From Paragordius varius (lineage: Eukaryota; Nematomorpha), in the NCBI GenBank assembly GCA_964247055.1, contig OZ176054.1, positions 2,418,001 to 2,482,000 on the forward strand: a stretch of DNA of 64,000 nt, given 5' to 3'. Position 1 is the first letter of the stretch. Each line of letters begins with the position of its first letter. The position numbers were made by a program, and so were the translations under genes. The notes beneath the pieces were generated by a model. That model saw only the letters and a list, made by a program, of their open reading frames with translations, made no database searches and had not been told where the DNA came from. This document shows, piece after piece, positions 1 to 15,100 of this stretch.

Positions 1-424
1 CCCATTATTATCAGACTAAGCGTGTTTTGACAAGGCCAGCTGTTATATTATATTTAAATGGTTTTATGATAATTTGGATTTCTCATACTCTATACCTTAT
101 AAATCAAATAAGATAAGCTCGGAGTCTAAATAGATGCATCGTTTGTATTTTAGTAACTTATAAAATATTACTTTTATCTTCTTTATTTCCGAATGAAATT
201 CAAATATAAAATGGATATTAATTAATTTAAGCGCGATTTTTTTAAATCTCATATGTTTTTGTATCCATTGCCGGTGTTTATAACAAAAGAATTATAAAAA
301 ATATTACCATATGTTTAATCTTTACTTTTTTATAAAAGATTACATTTTAGAGTAGTTTTATAACCATAACCTATTACTTTGGCTTATTTTATCAAATTAT
401 AATTGCTAAATAAATCTTCTGTTT
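1..424. other. AT-rich non-coding stretch
   Basis: No open frame of note and no recognised repeat. It lies left of repeat R. I see nothing that can be supported here. Confidence 0.5.
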
Positions 425-947
425 TAACACTTCGATTTAAATTAGGGTATCTAAATACCCCAGATAAAATTTAAATTATTATTTTTAAAAAACTATTGAA
501 GAAAACGGTCCCAATTCAAATTTATGTTTCTATCCTGATAAAAATTGTAAAATAAGCCAAATATTTAAATATCATTTTGTTTTGAAAAAAAATTTCATGT
601 CAGACTACTTGGATGCCATTTTTATTTAAAAATTTTGAAAATGTAGTGTTCATATAATTTTAAGGTAAAATTAAAGCTAATTTTTTGCTTAAAATTCAGC
701 TAACATTGATAGAATTAGAAAAAGTGGTTAATTTTTTAATTTAGCCAATGCACACATGTTCGTCTAACTTTTTAGCTTTGGGTTTTACATTAAAATGGGA
801 ATAAAGTATTTTTGAATATTTTTTTTATATTTCTCTTTATCAGTGTTATATAAGCGCAAAATTTTGCCATGGTTTAGATATCTTCCATATTTAATTTTAA
901 ATAGGCCTGGGGTATATAACTACCCCAATTAAAATCGAAGGACTGAA
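425..947. mobile_element. Element R, copy 1 (TIR element, ~0.5 kb)
   Basis: The two ends are inverted copies of each other over about 35 bp: the left end reads cttcgatttaaatt followed by gggtatc and taccccag, and the reverse complement of the right end reads cttcgattttaatt followed by ggggtag and taccccag. The interior has no coding frame, so it is a non-autonomous DNA element. A second, inverted copy lies at 26831-28899, where it is split by element E. This copy is unsplit and keeps the empty site around 750-763. The family is not recognised; no clear target duplication was found. Confidence 0.7.
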
Positions 948-1019
948 ATGAGTATGTTGTATCATTTTACTGTGGCAAACATAGTGTATAGGGTGCGAAG
1001 CTGGTATTTGAAAATAGGG

Positions 1020-2340
1020 CTTAACAAAATTGGACTTCTATGGTGGCGAATTTTTTAGGACAAGGGCTTAATAGGCGGGTTATTTGATAAAATCGCTCTA
1101 CTTAAATTATTGCTCCTTAGGGGTAATATTTCAGGGCCTATTAAACTTATATGGCCTGATATGTTTTCTAAAATTTGACTCCAAAGTCACGCTGTATCGA
1201 TATGATGGCATAGTTGTAGACGAGTAGTCCCCTACCCAGGGCCAATATAAAAATGTAGTTCGATAAAAAAATTGCCTTTATACGGGATTTCTTGGAATCA
1301 TCATTCATTCCATATGTTCTTAATAGTTTTTGGAAGAAGGGCTCAAAACTAAATATTAGTTCAATGATAGCGCATTTTTTAGGGCGTAAAGGGCCTATTT
1401 AACCCCTAATTAAAAAAAACCGCTCGACTAAATTTTTGCCTTTTTACGGGTATTATTTCAGGCCCTTTATTAACCTTATATGGCCTGATAAGTTTTTTGA
1501 AAATTAACTCCTAAATAACGCATTTTCGATATGGTGGGGCAGTTTTAGGCGGGCAGCTTCCCTACCCAGAGGCTGATACAAAAAAAGCGCTTTATTAAAA
1601 TTTTCTTTTTACGGAGAATGCCTGGAATCATCATTCATTCCATATGCTCTCATTAGTTTTTGGAAAAATTGCCTAAAAACTAAAAAATCATTCTATGATG
1701 GCGCATAAATAACGGCTAATTTTAAAAACCGTACGACCTAATTTTTGCCTTATTACGGGTAATATTTTAAGCAGCTATTAAACTCATAAGGCCTGATAGA
1801 TTTTCTGAAATTTAGCCTCAAAGGCACGCTATTTCAATATGTCGGGTCAGTTTTTAGCGGGTATCTCCTTACCCGGCAGCCAATATAAAAACAATCGAGT
1901 AAAATTTTGTCACGGAGAATACCTGGAATTCTTATTAAATTTTTACGGTCTCATACCTTTGGCGAAAAATCTATTCAAAAAATTGTTTTTGTGGACTTTG
2001 TTTTTTTGAAAAAATGGTGTTTTCGGGGAGAGCGGGTAAAACGAGGGCCTAAATTAAAGGTGAGCCGACTATGTTCGGCGCAATCAAAAATAAGTAAAAA
2101 AAATCTGAAATCGAATGGCTCAACATGTTTTCCGCAAAATTGTCTCAAAGACATGGTTTTTATGGACTTCTGTTTTTAAAACCCTTTTTTCACACGGGGT
2201 GGGCCCTAACTGGGGGCCGAATTCAAAAAGGGCTAAGCTATTGTCGGGGCATTCATTAATGATTATATTTTTTCGACATTTGGATTTGAATGGGTCTACC
2301 GGTTTTCCGGAAACACATCAAGCCACCACTTTCCATTTTT
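1020..2340. repeat. Degenerate tandem array, ~160-bp monomers in ~320-bp dimers
   Basis: Similar blocks recur with starts near 1089, 1258, 1419, 1580, 1728 and 1895, a spacing of 148-169 bp. Alternate blocks resemble each other more, so the higher-order unit is about 320 bp. One block type carries 'tatggcctgata' and 'cctacccag'; the other carries 'ggaatcatcattcattcc'. Copies are well diverged. Short open frames here (for example 1907-2179) are incidental. A related array lies at 33590-34560. Confidence 0.65.
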
Positions 2341-4601
2341 ATAAATATAAAGATAATATATTCTCTTGTGCAATTTAATGGAAGTTTTAAAAAATTTATG
2401 TATAAATACGCTTTAAAAGGACATAAAATGCACTTTATAGTTTTCCAATTTTATGGTGCATAAGTGTTGATCACATACTTTCGGGCATATTTTAAATGCA
2501 AAATTTAACATAAAAATTACCTAAAAATTACCATCTGCATTATAAAATTACTTTTTTTATAAATATTATATCGCTGAATTCCACCGTTACTCTTGGTAAT
2601 AATTATGATATCCAAAAAAAATATTTTTTTATAATTAATAAATTGTTATATTTAAGTTTTGACTTCCCCTATAAGCTAATTACGGATTTATTTCGCAACG
2701 GTATATTATGTCGAATTTTTATCAAAATCGTAAAGCGTGGTTTTGAAAAACACAATTCGATTATTCAGTTTTTATTATATCAAACAACCTTGAAATTTTA
2801 TATTAGCATATATTTATTTGTGCGCCACTTAAAAGCAAAAATAATTAGTTATTACCTGCTGAAATTAATATCTGTGCCAAAAAATTGTTCCGCAAAATAA
2901 ATGTAATTATGACCACTATTTTTTGAAAGCAAAACACAAGGTCAAACTAAAAATGCCATAAATAAAGCCTTGTGCCGAAAAAAACTTAAATGTGTTAATT
3001 ATAAATGTTTTATATCAGTAAATTCATATTTATTTTGAAAAATAACTAAATTGTTAATTATCTAGAGTTTAAAGTTTTGTAATTTTTTAATAGGTGGGGG
3101 GGATTGTTTTTAAATAGTTTGAAATAAGTAACTGGGTCCATATATATATTCAAAACCCAAGCTAAAAAATATTTGGACTATTAACAAGTAGAAAATTAGC
3201 TTATGAGATTATATTGAAAACGAATTTTTTTCACAGTTAAATTTTCTAGTAACACAGAATTCTAAATAATTTACACAAATTAACATTAATATACACACCT
3301 TTTCCCGTAATAATATACATAACAACAAATCGTATTTGTTTTTCACCTTTTGATATTTTTTTATATCAAAAAAATTTTTTTGATTCGACAATTCGATTGA
3401 TTTAATTGTTTATTTTGTAGAAGTTTGCAATATAAATAATAATATACCAACCTAAAAAACAAAATATATATATCAGTAAATAATTTATAAATATATCACT
3501 TGAATCTTCTCTTAGTATTTTAGTTATACCAAATTTTATTTATAGCTATATCCTGATCAACTATGGATTTACCTGTAATTTTTGATAATATTTTACTTAG
3601 AAAAACTTGATTTATCAAAATCCCTAATTAACAACCTCTTTGTTTTAATGAAAATTTCCAGGAACCTATAATTCAATGATATATAATTGATAGATTTTTG
3701 ACGTTCTCGATAGTAAAATAATCCCAAATCTAATTCAAACTTGAAATGGTATAATTTTCTTGCTTTTTGATTTATTAAATTTATATTTAGAATTATATAT
3801 TTTAAGTAATACATTAATTATTTTTGATAAATTGTAGCCCCTTAAAAATTATCAATGACACTCATTTATAAATTTTTAGACGAACGCTGAAATAAACTTA
3901 AATCATTTCTTTTTAAACAAATATTTTAGAATAAACTGATTGGAAATTTTAAATATTTTTAAATATCATTAGAAAAATTTTGATACCCATTTTGACTTTT
4001 GCCATATATAAACTTTTTTAAAATTTCATATTTTTGCAAAATTATTTTTATATCATCGAGTAAAGGTGCATTATTATCAAATAATTTAATTATATATATA
4101 TATATATATATAATATATATATATTTAATTTGTTTGCATATTTTACATTATAATAACTGATTGATAAAAATGAGGTTAATTAATAGGTGTCGTTTTATCA
4201 ATTATAATTATATTGATATATCATCTATCTTTCAAAAGTCACAATTAACTTACTTTTTTAGCAAATAATTTGCTTTTTAAGTTGATATTTGATATCAAAT
4301 ATCTAACTAAAATTATTTATATAGTTCGATTTTTTTATATAAGACTTAATGTCTTTCAAAGTTAAAGATTAAAATAATAAGAAAAATCAACCAACCAACT
4401 CATGTTCCCACAAGGTAATTGAGTGTTAAATTTAACACTTTCCTACCAATTTTTTGCGATTTTTTTGCGATTTTTTTACGATTCTATTAGATATTTTATT
4501 TTTTCTTTTATAAAAAATTATGATTTGATATATATATTTATTAATACGGTTCAAAATGGTGCACATAGCTATATCCTTTTAGTCTAATTAACTATACCTT
4601 T

Positions 4602-4632
<31 letters not shown>

Positions 4633-7600
4633 TTCATGGACATTTCTTATCTTTTATGATGTTTATTTCGACATTATGATTTTTAAGACAAAAGGTTTTT
4701 TAGAAGTAACTTGTTATATGTAGATATAATAAAAAAAATTACGCAAAAATTGATAAAATAATGATAATAAATTAGTTTGTTTAACTTAAACACTTGCAAT
4801 GCAAATTTGTCATTGAACTTTTTATGGTAAGTGATTTTTGAAATGAAGAAAAAATTGTTTAATATAAACTCTCAAAAGAGTAACCTATGGTCTATTATTG
4901 ATATAATATATACATTTTCAGAAGGGCTCAGGACCGCCCTAAAAGTTTTTAAACTTTTCTTTTAACTCGATACTATAAAAAATTTTAAGCAATAGACTAC
5001 ATTCTTATTGTATCTAAAAAATCTAGTAATCTTGACTTTCTCTGTATTTTGGAGCCTCTCTTTTATAAAATAAAGTTAAATTTTACTTAAATTTTCGAGA
5101 ACCATAATTTTGAACAGAATACAATTATGTACCTAACTTTAATAATTCCGCATATAAATTTTTAATATATGGATTTTAGACTTCTAAAAAGCTGTTGATT
5201 TGGGTAAAATAAATTTAAATCATTACCAAACTCCCTTACCCTAATTGTGTTTAATTCGTAAAGCTTGTTTGAATTTTGTTATATGCAACTAAAATGGCCT
5301 TAATCCAGAATAATACATTTTTTCCTATAAATAAAATTCTAATCAGTAATTTTTCCATTTTTTTAATTATATTAATATCAGCAATACATCGTTTGCTATT
5401 TGTAATATTCAACTTTGTGGCAATATATTAAAAATGATTTTTTTATTTTGAGAAATATGTTTTAAAATTGTAAGCCATATATAAATAATCTATTTTATTA
5501 TAATTCTATCAACCTTGACAATGAATGTATATAATATCTCTTCACACATTCAATAGTAAGCAGGTATTTATTTGTTAAATATTCATTTTTTTGTTATAAA
5601 AAGAATAAAAAAGCAGATTTTATCTTTTTTTCTATTTTCAAACAAATAGGTATATATTTTGAAAAGAAGAAAACAGCAAAATCTTATAAAAATTAGCTTT
5701 GATATGCAAATTTTAACAATAAACCACTTTTATATCCTGAAATTCAATCCGTTTTTACGCTAAAATAATTGTGATGAAATACATATCTGTAGTAAAATAT
5801 TTGGTTTTTTTGTATCTTTTGAGACAGTTATTTAAAATAAGAAATTGTAAATTTTGAGCACATTATGACATAAAAATGATGGAAATAAAACTAAATGCCT
5901 TACACTCAATTATTATTTTTCCTAAATATCAGATATTTTATAGAGTAAAATACAAAAACATTATCAATCCGTAAAATAAACCGTATAAGTTTCATCTCTC
6001 TTAATTTTTTAACGTGATCATTTGAGACTCTTATACAATACCATACCCAAAAAGTCGCGATTAAGCGATAGAATTTTTGATATTGGCCAAGTTTATCTAT
6101 AAAAATAAAATTTAGGTAAATAATTTAGCTAAATTTTGTTAAAACACATATCGCTTAAAAAAGCCATTTGCTGAATATATATTTAAATGCAGCAATTAAT
6201 ATTTAACTAAAACAGGTGGGTCCAACACCCGCGGGCCGCATGGCTCGTCAAATTGCAACCCGCAAAAACGTTATCTAATTAAAAGATATTTTCTTAAACC
6301 AATTTTCCGATTTTTTAATTATCAAATAATAGTAGTTTTTACAGTCCCATGTTTAAAATGTGATAAAATACTTGGTTTTGCTATATATATTCGGCAAATG
6401 CGGGCTATCGGATTTTTGATCCAAAAATGTTACTCAGGATATGTTTGAAATCTGCTAAAATATATATTAACCCATGTGGATTTATGCCATCCGTAGCATT
6501 TTTAAGTTAAAATTGCCTCCTACGAAGCATTTTATGTTAGTATTATTTTAAAGGGTATTATAGGGCGGAAATTCCAAATATTTTTTTTACTTTTTTAACA
6601 CAGTCAAGCCTTGCATTTTCAAGCATTTCTTCGGTTAAAACACTTAAATTTAAAAACAAATGTAATTATTATATTTTAAGCTGGCATGCACAAATATTTT
6701 TTATGCATTTTTAGCTGGAATAATTTGCTACTTCTTTGATTGCGAAAATCTAATCCCATATTTATATTAACCTTAGTCATCAAAGAGTTAATGTCATTTC
6801 CTAATTTTCTTTGCTTTTATTATATAAGGATTTTATTTATTTTGTCTCAACATGTCCTTTTATAGCATACTTAATTAGTATATTGTATATTGGCAAGACA
6901 CATCTCAAAAACTTTTTTATTTATATATATAGATATAAATATTTTTTTCGAATTGTAGATGTTTTTATTTAATGAGAATGATGTAAATTATCAACTTTAA
7001 TATAAATTTTCAATTCGATTTCATTCAATTCATGGTCATGGTCAATTGAGTCATATTAAAAAAAACATACAAAATAATATAAAATTTATATTTCATAAAA
7101 ATTGTTGTGTGTGTGTGTGTGTGTGCTTTTTGACAAATGCGCACATATCATAAAAATGACCTTAATTACTACTTATTATATATTATTTAATATAAATAAT
7201 TTTTATTCAGTTACAAGACAAAAACATATTAGCTAAAGTGTTTTTTTGCTTAGGCATTTAAAAACCAATCAACCGCTCATATAAAGACACATCAAATTAT
7301 ATTAAAAAATGCTGCCAAAAGTAATGTTTTAGAGGTTGTAGAGTTAATTATATGAGACAAAAATATTTCTAAACTTTTGTTTTGTAATCCAAAAAAATAC
7401 GAACGGGTTAGAGATGGATTATCGATGCCCTTTTAAAGCCAAAATTGATATATTCGCTTTATTAATAGCAATAAGGTTGGTTTTCCCAGTTTTAACTGTA
7501 TAATTTAGGACTTTCTATATATATATATATATATATATATTAAAGCATGCGCGTATAAACCAGTATATTGTGACAAAATGGTTAGTAAATAAATAACAAA

Positions 7601-9199
7601 TTTAAAATGTTTACATAAAAGCTTATCGGCTACACTAAAACTGTGTATACGTTTTCGTATTTATTCAATTCAATTTACTATAATTTATTGTCCAATTAAT
7701 ATAAAAATATTAGTGTCTGAATTTCCTTTTTTTTCGGATTTTATATCACATTTAATATAATTCTGCTTGAAAATTATCATTCATGCGATTCCATATACAG
7801 TTAGTAAGATATATTACGATAAATTTAGAAAAATAATCGTTAAAATCTGAATTTTTATGAATTAGAGTCAACTAATGATTGATTGTAAAAAATAGTATGG
7901 CACACTAGAGATTGATATTAAAACAAAACAGAACAGTTACGATTTCGACCTCGACATACAACTTACCGACTCCATATTTCAAAAAACGGTTCTGAGATTA
8001 TAAATAAAAATTGCTTTTTTTTCAAAATTGATTAACAGAGAGTACATCTTTTATATATGTAAATCTCCCTTAAGTTTTCCATCAAATTTTGAGATCATTT
8101 ATAACACATTAGACTCCAATTACGGTTAGTTTTAAGTTATTTAGTTTAAGTTAGATATCTTTTTAATATCACATGCCTACTTTTTAAATATGCTTTATGG
8201 ATAACAAAACATTTTTCCCATTTCATTTGCTCTCAATAAGGGACACGTTGAGGTTAAAAATATAAATTCACCCAAAACAAATGTATAATTATCGGCTGTC
8301 CAAATTTTATGAACTAAACTTAAAAACTTGTTTAAAAAATTATAAGAATTACTTTTATTTTGTTTTCTACAATTTATATATCGATAAAATAAACTTATTT
8401 TTTGTTTTATCAATAAAACTTATAATATCTTAATTAACAGCGGGATACTTGTTAAAACTTTTTTTATCCTTTTTTGTAAATCCTCCTTATTCTAAAGATC
8501 AAGTTCATTCATATTTTAAGTAAAAATTAAGTTGGATTTTTCTTATTTTATATTAAAAAGAACATTATATTGAACAAATAGGAGTTGATTTGCAAATAAC
8601 TTTAACATTATTACATTCATTTTTATCGGATTAATCGTGCTACATTGTAATACATACATAGTTAACGTGTTGCGGGTAAATGTATCAATTTCAATTTCAA
8701 TTCGCTTTGATGATATCAAAACCAACCAATATTTTTATGCTGTATGATAAAATATGATTTAAGTAAATTATAATATATTTTTTACAAAATTATGATATGT
8801 GGTGCATAACATTTTATATCATCTCTGCCCTATACCCTCTTAACTTAATTTAAAATTAATGTTAATGTGTCAAAAAAGTTGACATTTGTCACATTTATTA
8901 ATTTATTTTTCCACCCGCCCAAACATATTTTATGTTATACAAATATATGTTTTGGCTCAAAAACTTGTGGATTTAGTTAATTAATATATATATTTCGCAC
9001 ATTAACAAAAATTTATGTACTAAGTACTGCTATTCTTTTTTTTACATTCATCAATAATTTTTACATAATTTTACAATGTTGAATAATTAATTTTTAGAGA
9101 TAACTAACTGATCACGAAAAATACCAATCGAATCTGGATTGCATATGGGTAAAATTTAATGGATATATCCACACAAACAATATCTTTTCTTTTGATTGA
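2341..9199. other. Long gene-free AT-rich region
   Basis: Only short random-looking frames occur (60-90 codons, low complexity, no family resemblance). Simple TA tracts lie at about 4092-4131, 4602-4627 and 7518-7541, and a GT tract at 7107-7125. A hAT-like terminus is at about 6213. It may hold the promoter and untranslated exons of the RIPOR-like gene, but nothing marks them. Confidence 0.5.
6213..6440. mobile_element. Possible hAT-type MITE remnant
   Basis: The left edge reads caggtgggtccaacaccc then gcgggccgc, which resembles the terminus of the hAT-like MITE at 34831 (cagagctgtccaac, gcggccc) and known hAT ends. The patch is GC-rich against its surroundings. I could not define the right end or a target duplication, so the end given is a rough limit. 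Confidence 0.35.
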
Positions 9200-12100
9200 A
9201 TGCGAATCCCATCACCCTATGATATTGAACAACAAAATATTCATTTGAGAAAACAAAATATGTTACAAAACACCCCTTCTTATCATAATTTTAATCATAA
9301 TTCCACCATCTCACCAACGGGTAATAGATCGACGTCTCAAGGGCCCGCCGCGAAATCTAATCAACCATACTATAAAGAATATGATGTCAGTCGAGATGAT
9401 TTCAATATTAATAACCGAGGAGCAAAAAATAATGGGCTTGGTGGATATACGTATGAAACTACTGATTATACGGAACAAACTACAGTAGCTTATGAACAGC
9501 CACAACAGCGGCGTAATAAGAGTGGGAATGAACAACAACCCTCTCGAAATGGTGGTCGATATTTTTATTACCAAGATTTCGATGATTCTGGAATACAGGA
9601 TGTTGATAACGTGGGAAGGGGCACAAGGCAAGACACTATTTCACATCATCATTATCAAGCTCCAATCATACTTAAGGATGGACACGAGATAGATCAGGGT
9701 TATTATAGAACCCCAGTTCCACATAGGAGTAAAAGGCAAGTGAATACAGTCCAAAATTATCATGAATTTGATCGGGAACATGGGATAACTCCTTCGCCCA
9801 TTCCTGCTGACGAGTTAGGTTGTTCAACCAGGCAAACATCTAAATACATTGCACCCAGTCCCCGGAGAGCAAAACTATACGATATGGAAAACGATGGCGA
9901 AAACAATAATTGCGTTGAATGTGCAAATACCAGCAATTATGGAAAACGGAGTCTTTCGACCCCAACCCACAAAGTATATGGTACAAGCCATAAAAATAAT
10001 ATGACACGGCAAGAAGAAGATAGATCCACAAAAAGTGGACAATACATGACAAACTATCCAGAATACGTGGATGATGATGAGTTTACGCCTAGGAGACACC
10101 ATAATCATTATGGTGAAAATAGGTCGACATTACGGTAATATATCTAATGATTTTCTCAATGTGACATATATTTACAGTAAAAATTGAAATTATACGGACA
10201 AAACGTAAAAATATAAAGATAAAAGTTTTTCTTTTCAAAGACAACTATACTTTTTAAACCCTAATTCATCCTATAAAAATCATTATTTTACAATCGTAAA
10301 CTATATAATTGATTGTATTACCAATTTACATCTCTATTTTATACTTTGCAGTTTAAAACAATCAATTATATTTTAAAGAATCAAAATTTAAAAAGTATGA
10401 TTGTCTCTTTATATTATTACGTTTGTCCGTATAATTTTAGTTTTTACTGTAATAAATCCTAAACATTTATAAAGAGATTTATTGTGTCTTTAGGCCGACC
10501 ATACATTACAGTTTTTATGCAAAATTCAAAAAATCGATTATTAATTTGATAAAATAGCGATAAATTTTAGATTTCTTGGATATTAGTTTTACTTTATATC
10601 TTTAAAACCAAACTTTGCCCTATGTTATGTAATTATCTATCTCTCTATCATAAGCATAACACTTTAACAGAAATGGTAATGCCACTAAAATAATTAATTG
10701 TGCACAACGGGCTACGTATTATGACTGACCCTATGATAAATGGGCACACACCATGTTATTCTTATAAATTCCATAATATATATATTAAAGATTTTATTTT
10801 TCAAATAGACCGGGGGAAACGCAAACCCCAAACGTACACCATATGCGTCACATAAGTGATGGACAAGATTCCAGTCTTTCGACTCTAGAGAGGCGAGAAG
10901 GCAAAAGCAATTATAATTCTACTATACGTCAGCGAGCAGTGGGTGGAGATGCGATTAGTACGGCAAGTACAAACCCCGATGATATATATTGGTTGAAACC
11001 GGAACCCGTTTCCCCTCAAGACCTAAGTGCCCCAGGCTATTTCTCCAGTCGATCGGTTTTAGCTGCTGTTCCGCCCGCGAGACCGACCGTTATAACTCTT
11101 ATGCCAACATCCCCTCCCCAAGCCCCTCAAAGAAAAGGGAAACGAGTCAAGGGTGTAAGACCTGCCTCTGTGGCTACCGCTAAACCTGCATCTTATCCTA
11201 CCCAAGAAGGTAGTTTTTGAAATAAAATTTTTTTTAACATAAAATTTGGAAATTATGTTTCGGTGACATTCGTGACTACCTAAACATAGTCAATCTTTGT
11301 CATATTTTCTATGAAGTTCATTGTGAAACTTAGTTCTTTTTAAAAATTAATTTATATTAACCAGTTTCTGTTATTTAAGTGACAACTCTATCTAAAAATT
11401 TCTCGTTATAGGTTTGGGTAGATCTCCCGCCATGGATCCGTACGATCCTAGTTTAGCCACTTCTTCCCAAGTTACTGAAACGAATATGGCATATGCTGAT
11501 GGTAATATGATGATTCCTTTAGATGTCATTTCAACTAGAAGTTCAGGCGGCGGACCAACTAGTCCCCAAAAAAGTGGACAAAAAAAGCCCTCACCCCAAA
11601 GAACTTTTATGGCCTTCCAACAAATGAAAGAAGCTATGAAGTAAATTAATACTGGTGTTTTATTAAATTATAGAGTTATTGGAAACTCATTTTTTACACG
11701 GTCTTTATTTGATTCAGAGGTATCCAACACGCTTTGTTCAGTACGCAAAATGCTCTAAAGAATGTTAAAAAATAAAAAATTGGATTCACAATCAAAAATT
11801 TACGATTATTTATAAGATATACCATTTGAAATCAAACTTAAAATAAATAAAAAACCCAAAATAATAAAGTAGCCCGTGACATATCTGTACAGCCCTGATT
11901 TTATACTTTTTGTGTTATCGTTTCTTATGTAAATAAAAATTTATAAAGCTACAAAATATTGTTTTTGTACTTCATTGATTTTTTTAAAACAAAGCAAAAT
12001 TTATAATTTTTATTTAAGCGCTAATAAACATAAATTTCAATTAATTTTTGCTATAAGAAATTTTAGAAAAATCAATTGTTTATAATTTTTTTATTTTATG

Positions 12101-15100
12101 ATAATTTGTGAAAAAATATATTATTTTTCATAATTTACTCACCATATTTTTGTTGTGTTACAAAAAATTAATTAAAAAACTTGTAAAAAAATAAAAATAA
12201 AAACATGCGGGAAACTAAATTAGAATTATGCACTGTTTGTAGCAATAATTCACTAGCGAAGTTCAAAGTGCTAAAATAAATGTAGTATGTTTTTTAGTTT
12301 AATAAAAATATTTTTATTATTCAATACATAAATTATGATTCGAATTTTTGAGTTAATTAAAAAAATCAATTATAAATATTATTTATCGATGTGAAAATTT
12401 TTAATTAATCAATCAGTATGCTGTATGATTAATTGGTATATTAGAATTCCATAACAATATTCAGGGTTATTTATGTTCATAGTATTAATATTTTTATTTT
12501 GAAATTGAATTTAGATTTTTGATCAAGTTTGTTTAAGGCTCAGCTTACTATTTTTCGTTTATGAATTTTATTTGTTAAATATAAAAAAAAATTTTCTGGA
12601 GAAAATATTTGTTTTTAAATGCCTTGGTTTTGATTATAATGAAATTATGCCATAATTACCTCTATTTTTTAATATTTTGATGGGAAAAAGGTCCATAAGT
12701 AACAAACTATGGCTTAAATAAGAGTGTTTTTGCCCTAAAAGGCAAATCTTAGGTAGGATTTCGAAAAAATATTAAATTTAAAATATTGTTAAAAGATAAT
12801 TTCCAAGTGTGTTTGTGGTTTATATATCAAATTTTTATTTCTTAGTCAATACATCGCTTACCTCAAAGTTCGTATCAATGAAATGATTGAAAGGTATGAG
12901 AATATACCACCAGGCTCCTTTTTACTTCATCAAGAATCACAGACCCCTATGTCCAACGTTAAAGCCCTAAAACAAAAACAAAACGCCAACAAGAAAAAAG
13001 AAAACGGGGAATATAAATCTAAATCAGTTGGATATTCCCGAGGTCGGAAACATTTGAAAGAACTAGCATCAGATAGTATTTCAGTTCATTCAACCAATGA
13101 AGTTAGAGCTGGAGACACGGATAATCCAATCATGCTGGAGCGAAAAATCAAAAATGCCCAAAGATTACTCAAGCATTTAGAGTACCATGGTACTAAGGTG
13201 GATCGACTATACGATGATTATCTCCAGTTCCATAAAACACGAACAAGTATAAAATTTTGAAGTATCAAACAGATTTTTATTGGAGTTTTGAAGTTTAAAC
13301 AAGATTTGACGTAAAAATCAAAATTTTTTAGTCGACAAACAATTGAAACCTTATTTTATTTATAAAAACCCAACAAAAAATTTTTAAGCTATGAAGTTTG
13401 TAATTATAATGCCTTAAAGAACAAAACTATAAAAATAAAATTAATATATAAAGGTGCAAAAACGATGTCATTTGCTTACTGCGATCCCAATAACATATCG
13501 AATTCGGCTAAAGCGATGAAAGAATCCCTTATACAACTCGAGGCTGAACGCAAAAATTGTGATAAAAATATGTATTTGATTGAAAATAGATTACAAGCAC
13601 TTATGGGCACTTTTCATTTTGTCATCAAAGGTAATGAATATTATTATCCATATCTAAAACACTTTTTTACAATATTTACCCGTAACATACTTTTTTGTGT
13701 GAAACTTTAATTAAAAAATATGGTTGTAATTTGTTTTTTTGCAAATATTATTGCCATTTTAAACCATTATTCTGTTAAAAAATTGATTAGAGGTGTCCGG
13801 ATATGCCCGTGTCGGAGCTGGTGATCAATTTCAGATCGAAACAAAATATGGATTTCCCAAATTCAAGAAATTCACAGCACGTTGCAAAGTGGACAGAAAA
13901 CTTTTTCAACTTTGGGATAAACGAGGGAGAGCTTACCCATTGCTTTTACACGAATATATGCAATTAAAAGTATATTTTTTTAGGAGTGCAAATTAATTTT
14001 TATTCAAATTAAAAGAAGTTGTAAAAGAAACATTTATTTATGGTTTTATATATTTACTACATACAGATATTTGTCTCTAAAATAAGGTTTGTATGGCAAT
14101 CGGTAAGAAAAATATATAAAAATGTGCAAAATTAGAGAAATTATATATTATTATATATGGCTTTTTACATTAGGCCAAAGAAATCAAAACGTTAAACAAC
14201 CATTTGCTTATGAAAACTAGTCTTGATCCGTTAGAATTGCTATCTGTTGTGCCCATCCTCAAATACATAAAGATGACACCGAATGGATCATTGAAGCTTA
14301 ATGTCCTATTTTTCTGGAAGTATATATCGATTAAATAACTTTTGACTTTTTGGAGATGTTTTTATATTTCTTATAATTTATATTAGTCCTTTGGGTAATG
14401 AGCCGGCTGAAGAGCTAGATTTTTTATATGAAAATTCCGGCTTCTTTGATAATTTTGTCATGTCTAAAACACCATCTGAATACGTGTTGCCTAATCTCCC
14501 ACCCCTGCTTACTACTGTTGGGGGAGGATCTGAAAGCAGTTACAGAGGTTCTGCCCAAGACCTTGCTGGTCAACAAACACATTCAAATTACAGTCGTGGG
14601 ACTTCTAGGTATATATATAATTAATTGTGAGTAGTTTTTAAATTGAAAAAAAAAGCAAAAATGTACGTTAAAAATTAAAATTATAAAGACAAAAAGTTAA
14701 AACAAAAAGTCTTATATTTTTTAATAATGACAGCCGTATGTATTACCTTGTTTTAACCTAAATGAATTACTACAATTGTGAAATATATGGTAGTTTCTAT
14801 TTATTATTTTGCAAACCCGATAATTAAGTAAAAAATTGAGCATAGATATGGATGGATATCCTTATATAAAAACATTAGCCTTTTTTGTGCGTTTTGCCTT
14901 TTTAATTACAATTTTTGCCTCTGTACTATACGGATCTTCTTTTGTTACATTAACTTTTATATCTAATAAATTATAAAAAAGATAAATTTACAAAATTAAT
15001 AGCTTACTTTGTTCAAATTATTTTATCAAATAGGCCTTTGAATACCCCAGCATCTCCATATAACCAAAGAATCGTCCAGGATATAGCATATATTGATTCG

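Noticed and set aside
425-470. 'gggtatctaaatacccc' looks at first like the conserved mitochondrial small-subunit rRNA word, suggesting a nuclear mitochondrial insert.
   Set aside because: It lies in the terminal inverted repeat of element R, recurs at 901-945 and 26831-26880, and no other rRNA landmark follows.
2643-2900. 85-codon open frame on the plus strand.
   Set aside because: AT-rich, low complexity, no domain, no neighbour or splice context; chance in such sequence.
8195-8413. 72-codon minus-strand frame near the RIPOR-like gene.
   Set aside because: No family resemblance and biased composition.
9311-9631. 106-codon minus-strand frame.
   Set aside because: Shadow of exon 1 of the RIPOR-like gene, whose frame carries the coherent protein.
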